Positions 52,345 to 63,494 of a stretch of 64,000 nt of DNA are shown here, in pieces. The number at the start of each line of letters is the position of its first letter. The first letter of the stretch is position 1. The position numbers and the translations under genes were made by a program. The stretch is from Curtobacterium sp. VKM Ac-2865 (GTDB lineage: Bacteria > Actinomycetota > Actinomycetes > Actinomycetales > Microbacteriaceae), in the NCBI RefSeq assembly GCF_015350905.1, contig NZ_JADKRZ010000005.1:124001-188000 (forward strand), given 5' to 3'. The notes under the pieces were generated by a model, which saw only the letters and a list, made by a program, of their open reading frames with translations, was not told the DNA's origin and did not search any database.

Positions 52345-53325
52345 ATGAAGCAGAGCATGAAGATCGGGATCGTCGCGGCACTCGTGGCGATGGTGGCGGT
52401 GCCGATGGTGCCGGCCGCAGCGTCGGCCGCCCCCGCGTCAGCGCAGGGCCACGGCAACGGGCACGGCAACGGCAACGGACACGGGCACGGCAACGGGCAG
52501 GGACACGGCAGGCCGGGGCACGGCGTTCCGACGAAGTCGGGTCCGACGAGCATCGCGTACGTCGAGGTCAACAACGACGAGCTGGCGAACGTCGGCCGGT
52601 ACACGTTGGCGAACGGCGCGAACGCGTTCGACGTGGCGATCATCTTCGCCGCGAACATCAACTACGAGGACGGCAAGGCCGTGCTCGTGAAGAACGAGAA
52701 CGTGCAGCGCACGCTCGATGCGGCAGCGACGCAGATCCGGCCGCTGCAGGCCAAGGGCATCAAGGTGTCGCTCTCGGTGCTCGGCAACCACCAGGGCGCC
52801 GGGCTCGCCAACTTCACCTCGAAGGCCGCGGCGCGGGACTTCGCGGCGCAGGTCGCGGCGACCGTGAAGCAGTACGGGCTCGACGGCGTCGACCTCGACG
52901 ACGAGTACTCGGACTACGGCGTGAACGGCACCCCGCAGCCGAACCAGCAGTCGATCGGCTGGCTCATCTCGGCGCTGCGGGCGGACATGCCCGGCAAGCT
53001 GATCTCGTTCTACGACATCGGCCCGTCGTCCGACGCCCTGAAGACCGCGAACCCGTCGATCGGCAAGAAGCTCGACTACGCCTGGAACCCGTACTACGGC
53101 ACCTACACGGCGCCGACGATCCCGGGCCTGCCGAAGTCGAAGATCTCCGCGGCGGCGGTCGACATCCAGAACACCCCGCAGGCGACGGCCGTGACGCTCG
53201 CGCAGCGCACGAAGGCCGACGGCTACGGCGTGTTCATGACGTACAACCTGCCGGGTGGGGACGAGAGCGCGTACGTGTCCTCGTTCACGAACGTGCTCTA
53301 CGGCCAGGCGGCGGTCTACAAGTAG
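52345..53325 (+). CDS. secreted GH18 endo-beta-N-acetylglucosaminidase (EndoH-like)
   Basis: A 326-residue exported enzyme from ATG 52345, set by AGGAG 4 nt upstream. The signal peptide covers about residues 1-33 (VPMVPAAASA end). A His/Gly/Asn-rich linker (about 38-60) follows. The barrel contains AKGIKVSLSVLGNHQGAGLA and the active site LDGVDLDDEYSDYG (about 177-190), which has the D-x-D-x-E triad and the Tyr pattern of EndoH-type GH18 enzymes rather than typical chitinases. EndoH cleaves the chitobiose core of high-mannose N-glycans outside the cell. The other genes in the operon fit uptake and breakdown of the freed glycan. Confidence 0.9.
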   Translation: MKQSMKIGIVAALVAMVAVPMVPAAASAAPASAQGHGNGHGNGNGHGHGNGQGHGRPGHGVPTKSGPTSIAYVEVNNDELANVGRYTLANGANAFDVAIIFAANINYEDGKAVLVKNENVQRTLDAAATQIRPLQAKGIKVSLSVLGNHQGAGLANFTSKAAARDFAAQVAATVKQYGLDGVDLDDEYSDYGVNGTPQPNQQSIGWLISALRADMPGKLISFYDIGPSSDALKTANPSIGKKLDYAWNPYYGTYTAPTIPGLPKSKISAAAVDIQNTPQATAVTLAQRTKADGYGVFMTYNLPGGDESAYVSSFTNVLYGQAAVYK

Positions 53326-53341
53326 GACTTCCTCCCGCGCG

Positions 53342-53390
53342 GTGACGGATCCGGTTCGCTCCCCTCGGGGACCGCGAACCGGATCCGTCA
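53342..53390. repeat. family B palindrome behind the N-glycan operon
   Basis: GTGACGGATCCGGTTCGC pairs with GCGAACCGGATCCGTCA over an 18-bp stem with a short centre. It lies 17 bp after the GH18 stop, a position where it would act as a terminator for the operon. It is one of seven copies of the family in the window. Confidence 0.8.
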
Positions 53391-53413
53391 GGGCTGCGGG
53401 CTGCGGGCTGCAA

Positions 53414-53419
53414 TACGGT
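53414..53419 (+). promoter_or_regulatory. -10 element of leaderless phosphotransferase gene
   Basis: TACGGT followed by GTCGGG and ATG 53426. Confidence 0.55.
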
Positions 53420-53425
53420 GTCGGG

Positions 53426-54373
<948 letters not shown>

Positions 54374-54382
54374 GCCTCCCGG

Positions 54383-56287
<1,905 letters not shown>

Positions 56288-56293
56288 GCCCGT

Positions 56294-56299
56294 AATTTA
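56294..56299 (-). promoter_or_regulatory. -10 element of leaderless GH2 gene inside the operator
   Basis: TAAATT on the minus strand, 6 nt before ATG 56287. Five of its six bases belong to the operator palindrome, so a bound repressor would directly block it. Confidence 0.65.
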
Positions 56300-56312
56300 C
56301 AGCGCTGTAAAT
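56295..56312. promoter_or_regulatory. LacI operator, copy 1 (GH2/lacI control region)
   Basis: ATTTACAGCGCTGTAAAT is a perfect 18-bp palindrome between the divergent GH2 and lacI genes. The 16-bp core TTTACAGCGCTGTAAA recurs exactly at 63141-63156, upstream of the second binding-protein gene, which defines a two-site regulon. Confidence 0.85.
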
Positions 56313-56325
56313 CACCCGTCAACGG

Positions 56326-56331
56326 TACGGT
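56326..56331 (+). promoter_or_regulatory. -10 element of leaderless lacI (second regulon)
   Basis: TACGGT followed by GACCCG and ATG 56338. Confidence 0.6.
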
Positions 56332-56337
56332 GACCCG

Positions 56338-57363
56338 ATGGGCAAGGTCACGCTGCAGGACGTCGCCGACCACGCGGGCGTGTCGATGAAGACCGTGTCC
56401 AACGTGGTGCGGGGCTACCGGCACGTCAGCACGCCGATGCGCGACCGGGTGCAGGCCGCGGTCGACGAGCTCGGGTACCGGCCGAACGTCTCCGGGCGCA
56501 GCCTGGCGACCGGACGCTCCAACATGCTCGCGTTCGCCTTCCCCGATCTCCGTCGGCCCTACTTCGCCGAGCTCGCGCACGTCTTCTCCCGCGTCGCGGT
56601 GCAGCACGGCTACCAACTGCTGCTCGAGGAGACCGGCGGGGCGGCGGACGGGGAGCGCTCGGCCGTCCGCGGGCGCGAGGCCGGCGTGGTCGACGGCGTG
56701 GTCATCCACCCGCAGATCATGACGCCGGCGGAGATCGACGCGATCCGCGGGGACACCGCCGTCGTGTTCCTCGGCGAGGACGTCCCACCCGAACACGCCG
56801 ACCAGGTCGCGATCGACAACGTCCGCGCCGCCGCCGAGGCCGTCGACCACCTCGTGGCCCTCGGCCGCCGCCGGATCGGGTTCCTCGGACACGAGGTCGG
56901 CCCGGCCTCGCGCACCTCCACCTTCCGCCTCGACGGCTACCACGCGGGCCTGGAGCGGTCAGGGCTCCCCGTCGACGACCACCTGCTCGTCGCCCGCGAA
57001 CTCGGCGACGCCCGCGGTGCCGAGGAGTCCTTCGGCCGGGCGCTCGACGACGGCCTGGTCATCGACGGCCTGGTCTGCCGCGACGACCTCGCTGCCGTCG
57101 GTGCCCTCCGCGCCATGCGGCTGCGCGGCCTCGAGGCCCCGCGCGACATCGCCGTCGTCGGCTGGGACGCCATCGGGCTCGCCGCCAGCCTGGTCCCGAG
57201 CCTGACCTCGGTCGCGCCGGACACCGTCGCGCTCGCCGAGACGGCCCTGACGCTGCTGTTCGAGCGGATGGACGGCCACGACGGCCCCGGCCGGACCGTG
57301 TCGGTCGGGCACCGCCTGCTCGTCGGCGAGAGCGCGCCGTACCCGGACGGGTCCGTGGACTGA
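56338..57363 (+). CDS. LacI-family repressor of the GH2/GH31 regulon
   Basis: A 341-residue LacI/GalR regulator. Helix-turn-helix TLQDVADHAGVSMKTVSNVV (about 5-24), then RPNVSGRSLATGRSNMLAFA (hinge). The core has VVDGVVIHPQ, DNVRAAAEAVDHLVALGRRR, GLVCRDDLAAVGALRAM and DIAVVGWDAIGLA. The exact operator TTTACAGCGCTGTAAA in front of GH2 (sharing its control region) and in front of the importer operon 6.8 kb away is its likely target. The inducing sugar is unknown. The gene's own promoter lies 14 bp beyond the operator and may be less strongly repressed. Confidence 0.93.
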   Translation: MGKVTLQDVADHAGVSMKTVSNVVRGYRHVSTPMRDRVQAAVDELGYRPNVSGRSLATGRSNMLAFAFPDLRRPYFAELAHVFSRVAVQHGYQLLLEETGGAADGERSAVRGREAGVVDGVVIHPQIMTPAEIDAIRGDTAVVFLGEDVPPEHADQVAIDNVRAAAEAVDHLVALGRRRIGFLGHEVGPASRTSTFRLDGYHAGLERSGLPVDDHLLVARELGDARGAEESFGRALDDGLVIDGLVCRDDLAAVGALRAMRLRGLEAPRDIAVVGWDAIGLAASLVPSLTSVAPDTVALAETALTLLFERMDGHDGPGRTVSVGHRLLVGESAPYPDGSVD

Positions 57364-57545
57364 CGGCTCGGCCTGCCGGGCCCGCCACGGTGCGTGGTCG
57401 GCAACCGACACGGCCAGGAGGCCCGGCACCGGTCCGCCCCGCCGCTCGCGGTCCGGAGCACCAGCGGTCCGCAGCGTCTGCTGACCGTGGCGTCTGCGGT
57501 CCGCAGCTTCCCCGGCGGGCCCGGGCCGAGCCTCCCGTCCGGTGG

Positions 57546-59900
57546 TCAGGCCGCGGGGTGGACGCTCCCCAGCAGCTCGACGAGGGCGGCACGGAGCGGG
57601 TCCGGCAGCCCGATCGTCTCGAGCTCCGCGATCCGGTCCGCGCGCGGGGTGTCGCGGGCCAGCAGGGTCCACGCCTCGAGCTTCTCCGGGTTGCCGACCT
57701 GCGCGCGTTCCAGTACCTGGCGGACCGCGTCGCGGGCGTCGAGCCCCACCGTGGGCGTGCCGGCGAGCGTGACGGACGCACCCGTGGCGGTGTCGGCCGT
57801 GACGTCGACCGAGAACCGGTCGTGGCCCTGGGCGTCCACGTGCTGTCCGGGTGCGGGTGCCGCCAGGAACGTCACGCGCCAGTGCCGCGCTGTCGGGACG
57901 GCCGTGCGGTCGCCCTCGGCGGCGTCGATGTGGAACGTCGCCGTGTCCGCGTCCCATGACAGCCGCGTGGTGCAGGTCGAGGCGGGGGCGCCCTCACGGT
58001 CCTCGACCAGGGTGAACGAGCCGGAGGCGCCGGGGGCGACGAGCACCTCGAAGGAGGTCGGGTTGACGGTGGCGTCGACCTCGTCCTCGGCGGCCAGGGG
58101 CAGCACACCACCCGCGCGGAGCAGCACCGGGACGCCGTCGAGCCCGCGGTGCAGGTCCACCCAGCGGTCGCCGGCGTACGTCGTGCCGGTGAAGACGTCC
58201 GTCCAGCTGCCCGGCGGCAGCCAGGCGCGGGCGCGACCGAGCAGCGTCGCGGGGTCGCGTGGCTCGACGATCGGCGCGACGACGAGCTCGCTGCCGAAGG
58301 CGTACACGTTCGGCGCGCGGTACGCCTCGTCGCGGTGCGGCTCGAGGTGGTACAGCGGCCGGACGAGCGGGGTGCCAGCGGCGGCGCGGTGGTTCATCGT
58401 GTGCAGGTACGGCACCAGGCGGTGGCGGAAGCGCAGGGCGTCGCCCATCGCCGCGCGGGCCTCCGCCGGGAACGCCCACGGCTCCTTGCGGATGAACGGG
58501 TTGTTCGCGGAGTGCAGCCGCATGATCGGCGAGAACACGCCGAACTGCACCCAGCGGGTCGCGAGCTCGTCGTCGCGGACACCACGGGTGTGCCCGCCGA
58601 CGTCGTGGCTCCACCAGCCGTAGCCGATGTTCGCGGCCGTGGCGGTGAACTCCGGCTGGAACGCCAGCGACGCCCACGACACCACGGCGTCGCCGGAGAA
58701 CCCGACGGCGTAGCGGTGGCTGCCCGGGCCGGCGTAGCGCGAGAACGTCATGCCGGCGCCGCCGTCGCGCGCGGAGTCGAGGTGGTGGAAGTGGTTCAGC
58801 AGCCACAGCGGGTCGACGCCGGGCAGGCTCGTCGTGCGGCCCTGCTGCCAGTCGATCCACCAGAAGTCGACGCCCTGCTCCTCGAGCGGACGGTGCAGCA
58901 CCGCGAAGTACGCGCGGAGGAACGTCGGGGCGGTCGGGTCGAACGGGATCGGGGTCTCCGTCGCCGGGTCGATGCCCATCGCCTCCGCCATCGCGGGGTA
59001 GGCGTCCTCGAACGCCCGGACGCCGTCGGCGGGGTGCAGGTTCAGCGTCGTGCGCATCCCGCGGCGGTGCAGCTCCCCGAGGAACGCGGTGGGGTCGGGG
59101 ATCAGCTCGGGCTCCCACGAGTACCCGGTCCAGCCGTTGCCGAAGCGGTCCGGCACGGAGTCCACGCGGTGCCAGTCCATGTCGATGACGGCGACGGAGA
59201 ACGGCAGGGACTCCTCGGCGAACCGGTCCATCAGCGCCAGGTACTCGGTGTCCGAGTACGGGTGGTAGCGGCTCCACCAGTTGCCGAGCGCCCAGCGGGG
59301 GAGCAGCGACGGCGCCCCGGACACGGCGTAGTAGGCCTGGATGGCGGCCTCGTAGTCCCGCCCGTGGGCGAAGACCGTGACGTCACGGCGGCCGGGCATG
59401 CGGGTGCCGATCCAGCCGTCGTCCTCGAACAGGAACGACTCTGAGTCGTCGAGCACGGTGATGCCGTCGCGCGCCAGGAGCCCCTGCTCGAAGGGCATCC
59501 GACCGTCCACGTCGTCGAGCGTCCTGCCCGTGCCGCCGAGGTCCCGCGCGGGCTGTCCCCAACGCCAGCGGTTGGCGTCGGGGCCGAACGTCTCGACGAC
59601 GAAGCCGCCGGGGGAGAACTCCTGGCCGTCGTAGCGGAGCCGGGCTCGTGCCGTGGTGACCTCGACCCCGCTGCCGACGCGGACGACGGTGTGCTCGGGG
59701 ACGGGCAGGTCGCGGCGGAGGGCGAAGGTCGAGGCACGGTCCTCGAAGCTGCCGTCCGCGCTCCACTCGACGCGGAACAGGCCGTCGCCGAGGACGGTGA
59801 CGCGCCAGTGCTCGCCCGTCGTCACGGCCGCCGGGTCCGCGTGGGGGGCGGAGCCGGGGAAGGGGCGGATGACGTCGGTGGTGTTCTCTTCGTGGTGCAT
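57546..59900 (-). CDS. GH31 glycoside hydrolase, variant active site
   Basis: A 784-residue cytosolic GH31 enzyme, last gene of the importer operon. ATG 59900 shares a base with the permease stop (TGATG). PRWALGNWWSRYHPYSDTEY and AVIDMDWH are the N-terminal barrel blocks. The nucleophile region is DFWWIDWQQG (Asp near 348), where most alpha-glucosidases have W-x-D-M-N-E. The acid/base Asp is in GFSGDAVVSW (near 400). EFTATAANIGYGWWSHDVGGH follows, as usual. The WIDWQQ form marks a subgroup whose sugar specificity I cannot assign; alpha-glucosidase is only a default. The last 80 residues look like an extra helical domain. Confidence 0.9.
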   Translation of the reverse strand: MHHEENTTDVIRPFPGSAPHADPAAVTTGEHWRVTVLGDGLFRVEWSADGSFEDRASTFALRRDLPVPEHTVVRVGSGVEVTTARARLRYDGQEFSPGGFVVETFGPDANRWRWGQPARDLGGTGRTLDDVDGRMPFEQGLLARDGITVLDDSESFLFEDDGWIGTRMPGRRDVTVFAHGRDYEAAIQAYYAVSGAPSLLPRWALGNWWSRYHPYSDTEYLALMDRFAEESLPFSVAVIDMDWHRVDSVPDRFGNGWTGYSWEPELIPDPTAFLGELHRRGMRTTLNLHPADGVRAFEDAYPAMAEAMGIDPATETPIPFDPTAPTFLRAYFAVLHRPLEEQGVDFWWIDWQQGRTTSLPGVDPLWLLNHFHHLDSARDGGAGMTFSRYAGPGSHRYAVGFSGDAVVSWASLAFQPEFTATAANIGYGWWSHDVGGHTRGVRDDELATRWVQFGVFSPIMRLHSANNPFIRKEPWAFPAEARAAMGDALRFRHRLVPYLHTMNHRAAAGTPLVRPLYHLEPHRDEAYRAPNVYAFGSELVVAPIVEPRDPATLLGRARAWLPPGSWTDVFTGTTYAGDRWVDLHRGLDGVPVLLRAGGVLPLAAEDEVDATVNPTSFEVLVAPGASGSFTLVEDREGAPASTCTTRLSWDADTATFHIDAAEGDRTAVPTARHWRVTFLAAPAPGQHVDAQGHDRFSVDVTADTATGASVTLAGTPTVGLDARDAVRQVLERAQVGNPEKLEAWTLLARDTPRADRIAELETIGLPDPLRAALVELLGSVHPAA

Positions 59901-60808
59901 CAGTTCTTCACCGCTCCCTGGGTCACGCCGCTGATCACCCAGCGCTGGGCGAACAGGTAGACGATGATCGTCGGCGCCATCGCCATCAGGTACGAGGCGA
60001 AGGCGACGTTGTAGTTCGTGCCGAACTTGCTCTGGAAGATGTTCTGCACCACCGGCAGCGTCTGCAGCGTCGGGTCCGCGGTGATGAGCGACGGCAGCAT
60101 GAAGTCGTTCCAGGACGCCAGGAACGCGAAGATGCCGACCGTGGCGTTCATCGGTGCGAGCAGCGGCAGGATGATCTGCCAGAAGATCTGCCACGTGCTC
60201 GCCCCGTCGATGCGGGCGCTCTCCTCGAGCTCGACCGGGATCGACCTGAGGTACGCCGAGTACAGCAGCACCGAGAACGACAGCTGGAACATGGCGTGCA
60301 GGATGCCCACGCCCACCGGGTTGTCGAGTCCGATCTCGGCCGTCAGCTTGATCTGCGGCAGCGCGATCACCGGGAACGGCAGGAACATCGCGGCGAGCAG
60401 GTAGACGAACGACCAGCGGAAGAAGCGTCGGTGCCAGTTCCGGACGATCGCGTACGACGCGAACGAGCTGAGCAGCAGGGTGGCCACCACGGTCAGCGCC
60501 GCGACCCCGAGCGAGACGGAGAACGACACCGGGAAGCGGGTGAGCTGCCAGGCCTCGGCGAAGCTCGCCGGGTTGAACGGGTTCGGCAGGGACAGCGCGT
60601 TGCCGTCGACGGACTGGGCGCTCGTCTTGAACGCCATGGCGACCGTCACGAAGAGCGGGACGAGCACCGTCAGGGAGGCCACGGCCAGGATCGTGGTCAG
60701 GATCCAGTTGGTCCCGCCCAGGCGTCCACGGCGCCGACGCGGAGGCTGGTCGGGTGCGGACGTCTTCGGTGGGCGCTGGGCTGGGGTGCGGGTGTCGAGG
60801 GCGGTCAT
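59900..60808 (-). CDS. sugar ABC transporter permease (MalG type)
   Basis: A 302-residue inner-membrane permease, third gene of the second importer operon. A Pro/Arg-rich leader precedes NWILTTILAVASLTVLVPLF. The EAA loop is EESARIDGASTWQIFWQIIL (about 194-213), followed by AFLASWNDFMLPSLITADP. ATG 60808 overlaps the upstream permease stop (ATGA). As in the first locus, no ATPase gene is adjacent. Confidence 0.93.
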   Translation of the reverse strand: MTALDTRTPAQRPPKTSAPDQPPRRRRGRLGGTNWILTTILAVASLTVLVPLFVTVAMAFKTSAQSVDGNALSLPNPFNPASFAEAWQLTRFPVSFSVSLGVAALTVVATLLLSSFASYAIVRNWHRRFFRWSFVYLLAAMFLPFPVIALPQIKLTAEIGLDNPVGVGILHAMFQLSFSVLLYSAYLRSIPVELEESARIDGASTWQIFWQIILPLLAPMNATVGIFAFLASWNDFMLPSLITADPTLQTLPVVQNIFQSKFGTNYNVAFASYLMAMAPTIIVYLFAQRWVISGVTQGAVKN

Positions 60809-61761
60809 GCGAGTCGCAGGTTCCTTCCGCGGGTCGCCGCGAGCTGCAGCACGGAGATGAGGACGGTGATGATGAAGAAGACGGTCGCGTTGGCCATCTG
60901 GTAGGCGTAATCGCCCCCGGTGAAGCCGCTGAAGATCGTCATCGCGACGCTGCTGGTCGCCGTGCCGGGGCCACCGCCGGTCAGGCCCACGATGACGTCG
61001 TACGCGCCGAGGTACCCCTTCACGCCGAGCACCGTGTTGATGACGATGAACCCGCTGATGAGCGGCAGGGTGATCGACCGCAGCTGCTTCCACGCGCCGG
61101 CGCCGTCGAGCGCGCTGGCCTCGTACAGGTCGGTCGGGATCGAGGTGAGCCCCGCCGTGTAGACCAGCAGCGCCCCGGGCACGGTCTGCCAGGCGGAGAC
61201 GAGCACGATCGAGACCCAGGCGAGGTTCGGGTCGCCGAGGATGCTCTGCTCGAGCGGCGCGAACCCGACCGAGGTCGCCAGGGCCGGCAGCGTGTTCGAG
61301 AACAGGTAGTTGAAGACGTAGGCGACGATGATGCCGGACACGACCATCGGGATGACGAACACCGAGCGGAGCCCGGCGGCGAACTTCACGCGCTTCGTGA
61401 GTGCGATCGCCAGCGAGAGCGCGATGGCCTGCGTGACGATGACCGTGACGACGGCGAACCCGAGCGTGAACCCGTACGAGCCGAGGATCGACGGGTCGGA
61501 CACCAGGGCACGGTAGTTCTCCAGCCCCAGGAACTTCCACTGCCCGAAGCCGAGGTAGTCCGTGAAGCTGTAGAAGATGCCGACGCACGCCGGTGCCACG
61601 ACGAAGGCCGTGAAGAGCACGAGCGTGGGGATGATGAACGCGTAGTACATGCGCTCGGTGCGGCGCACGGACCCGACGCGGTGGTGCACGCGGGTGGCCG
61701 CGGTGGCCGGGCCGGGCGCGGGCTGGTCCGTGTCGGGGGACAGCGGGGTCTGCATGGTCAT
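60805..61761 (-). CDS. sugar ABC transporter permease (MalF type)
   Basis: A 318-residue permease from ATG 61761 (AGGAG 6 nt upstream; the longer frame to 61866 is rejected). It contains RMYYAFIIPTLVLFTAFVVAPACVGIFYSF, the helix VFVIPMVVSGIIVAYVFNYL, and the EAA loop EASALDGAGAWKQLRSITLP (about 223-242). It is coupled by overlap to the MalG-type gene and lies 31 bp after the binding-protein gene. Confidence 0.93.
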   Translation of the reverse strand: MTMQTPLSPDTDQPAPGPATAATRVHHRVGSVRRTERMYYAFIIPTLVLFTAFVVAPACVGIFYSFTDYLGFGQWKFLGLENYRALVSDPSILGSYGFTLGFAVVTVIVTQAIALSLAIALTKRVKFAAGLRSVFVIPMVVSGIIVAYVFNYLFSNTLPALATSVGFAPLEQSILGDPNLAWVSIVLVSAWQTVPGALLVYTAGLTSIPTDLYEASALDGAGAWKQLRSITLPLISGFIVINTVLGVKGYLGAYDVIVGLTGGGPGTATSSVAMTIFSGFTGGDYAYQMANATVFFIITVLISVLQLAATRGRNLRLA

Positions 61762-61792
61762 GAGGGCTCCTGGGGTCTCGGTCGCTGCCGGG

Positions 61793-63103
61793 TCAGACGG
61801 TGGCGGACCGGCCGGCGAGGCGTCGCCAGTCCGCGTCGAGCCGCTGCAGCATCGAGGTGAAGTCACCGCTCCGGATCGCCGACTGCAGGTAGTTGCCGAG
61901 GGGGATGGATGTCGGGATGAAGGTGCCGGCGCCCTGGTAGAACGCGGCGTCGTCGACGTAGCTCTGCAGGCCCGCGAGTCGTTCGTCGGACTGCGGCGGG
62001 GCGTCCTTCGTCGTCGAGTAGGCCAGGTTGTCGCGGTTGTAGGCGTCGAGCACCTCGGGCTGCATGAGGAACTCGACGAGCTCCTCGGCGCGTTCGACGT
62101 TGCCGCTCGCCGTCGGGATCCACAGGCCGAGGTCGATGTTCACGCGGGTCTTGCGGTCGGCGGGGTCGTTCGTCACGGGGAGCGCGAACGTCCCGACCTC
62201 GAGCTTGTCGTCGATGAGCGCGATCTGCCCGAGCGCCCACGGGCCCTGCAGGTACATCGCGGCCTTGCCCTTGCCGAACGCCAGGTTGCCGTCGGCGTAG
62301 GACCTGGTGGCGTGGTCCGGGTTGAAGAACGTGGAGATGCGCTTCGCCCGCTCCATCGGCACCGCGAGGGTCTTCTCGAACGACACCTCGGAGTCGGGGC
62401 CGACGTCCGCGCCGATGGTCTTCATCTTCCGGAAGAAGGCGCCGGGTTCGACCAGGCTGCCGACCGAGTAGTCGAAGAGCCCCTGCCAGAGCGTCCACGT
62501 GTCGCGGTCGGTGGCGTAGATCGGCGTGACGCCGTCTTTCTGCAGGGTGGTGCACACGTCGACGAACTCGTTCCACGTCGTGGGGACGGGCAGGTCGTGC
62601 TCGGCGAAGATCTTCTTGTTGTAGATCACGCCGGCAGCCGCCAGCGAGTACGGCAGCACGCTCGTCTGGCCCTGGTACGTGGCGTACTGCTGGCCGAGGG
62701 TCTTGATGCTGGGGCGTATGCGGTCGGCCGACGGCAGGGAGCCGAGGTCCCGCAGCACGCCGCGCTCGACGTACCGGGCGAGCTCGAGGTTGTCGTTGAA
62801 GCAGCCGACGTCGGACGGCTGCCCGCGCACGAACTGCGGGGCGATCGCCGTCGTGCTGTCGTGCACGACCCGGACGCCGGTGTTCTCGCGCTCGAACCGG
62901 CGCAGGAGCTTGTCGAAGTAGGCGATGACCTCCTGCTTCTGCTCGTAGAAGCGGATCGTCGTCGCGCCGCCCGAGGCCGCTCCGCCGGGAGCCGCGCACC
63001 CGGCGAGCGCCATCGTGCCGAGGGCGATGCCGCCCGCCGCGCTCGTGAGGAACCCGCGTCGACTGAGTGCGGTCCCGATGGTGCCTGTCCTGCTGCCGGC
63101 CAT
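61793..63103 (-). CDS. sugar-binding lipoprotein of the GH31 importer, Tat-type signal
   Basis: A 436-residue type-1 solute-binding protein. The leader carries SRRGFLTSAAGG (twin Arg at 15-16) and a lipobox LAGC with Cys36, so it is probably a Tat-exported lipoprotein that folds before export. The body starts TTIRFYEQKQEVIAYFDKLL and includes PTTWNEFVDVCTTLQKDGVT and FGKGKAAMYLQGPWALGQIA, as in CUT1 binding proteins. ATG 63103 is chosen for its GAGGGAG site; MVQRDG at 63139 is an in-frame alternative. The operator at 63141 lies directly upstream, so it is repressed by the lacI product at 56338. Confidence 0.92.
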   Translation of the reverse strand: MAGSRTGTIGTALSRRGFLTSAAGGIALGTMALAGCAAPGGAASGGATTIRFYEQKQEVIAYFDKLLRRFERENTGVRVVHDSTTAIAPQFVRGQPSDVGCFNDNLELARYVERGVLRDLGSLPSADRIRPSIKTLGQQYATYQGQTSVLPYSLAAAGVIYNKKIFAEHDLPVPTTWNEFVDVCTTLQKDGVTPIYATDRDTWTLWQGLFDYSVGSLVEPGAFFRKMKTIGADVGPDSEVSFEKTLAVPMERAKRISTFFNPDHATRSYADGNLAFGKGKAAMYLQGPWALGQIALIDDKLEVGTFALPVTNDPADRKTRVNIDLGLWIPTASGNVERAEELVEFLMQPEVLDAYNRDNLAYSTTKDAPPQSDERLAGLQSYVDDAAFYQGAGTFIPTSIPLGNYLQSAIRSGDFTSMLQRLDADWRRLAGRSATV

Positions 63104-63140
63104 TGCTGCTCCCTCTGGCGCTCCGTCGCGCTGGACCATC

Positions 63141-63156
63141 TTTACAGCGCTGTAAA
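63141..63156. promoter_or_regulatory. LacI operator, copy 2 (GH31 importer operon)
   Basis: TTTACAGCGCTGTAAA, a perfect 16-bp palindrome identical to the core of the site at 56295-56312, 38 bp before the binding-protein ATG at 63103. Confidence 0.85.
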
Positions 63157-63344
63157 CGCATGTCAACGATGTAACTCGGGCGGGCGTGCAACGGGTCGGG
63201 TGGGGGTGGCGAGCGGTCACGACACCCCGCTCAGGTCTGCCGACGGGTCACAGGCCGTCGGTCGGGGCGTCGCGGAGCGACGACCTCCGACTCCTCGGCG
63301 GGACGCACTCGGGGCGTCGTGACCACTCGCGTGGCCGGCACGGG

Positions 63345-63390
63345 CCGGACTGGAGGCTCGGTGCGGGCTGGCACCGAGCCTCCAGTCCGG
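63345..63390 (-). terminator. 20-bp hairpin with GGAGGCTCGG stem
   Basis: CCGGACTGGAGGCTCGGTGC (63345-63364) pairs perfectly with 63371-63390 around GGGCTG. It shares its CTGGAGGC(T/C)CGG stem with the hairpins at 2653 and 18093. It lies between the DUF3566 gene and the importer operon, in the 338-bp gene-free stretch 63157-63494. Confidence 0.75.
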
Positions 63391-63419
63391 CGGGTGGCTG
63401 CGCCGGGCAGTCGAGGGGG

Positions 63420-63460
63420 CAGGAATCGTCGGGTGCGGTCAGGTGACCCGACGATTCCTG
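63420..63460 (-). terminator. terminator of the DUF3566 gene
   Basis: CAGGAATCGTCGGGT (63420-63434) pairs with 63446-63460 around an 11-nt loop. It lies 34 bp past the DUF3566 stop, directly before the second hairpin at 63345, giving a double terminator. Confidence 0.8.
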
Positions 63461-63494
63461 ATCCCTCGGTGAGGGTCTGAGCGTCGTGTCGGGG

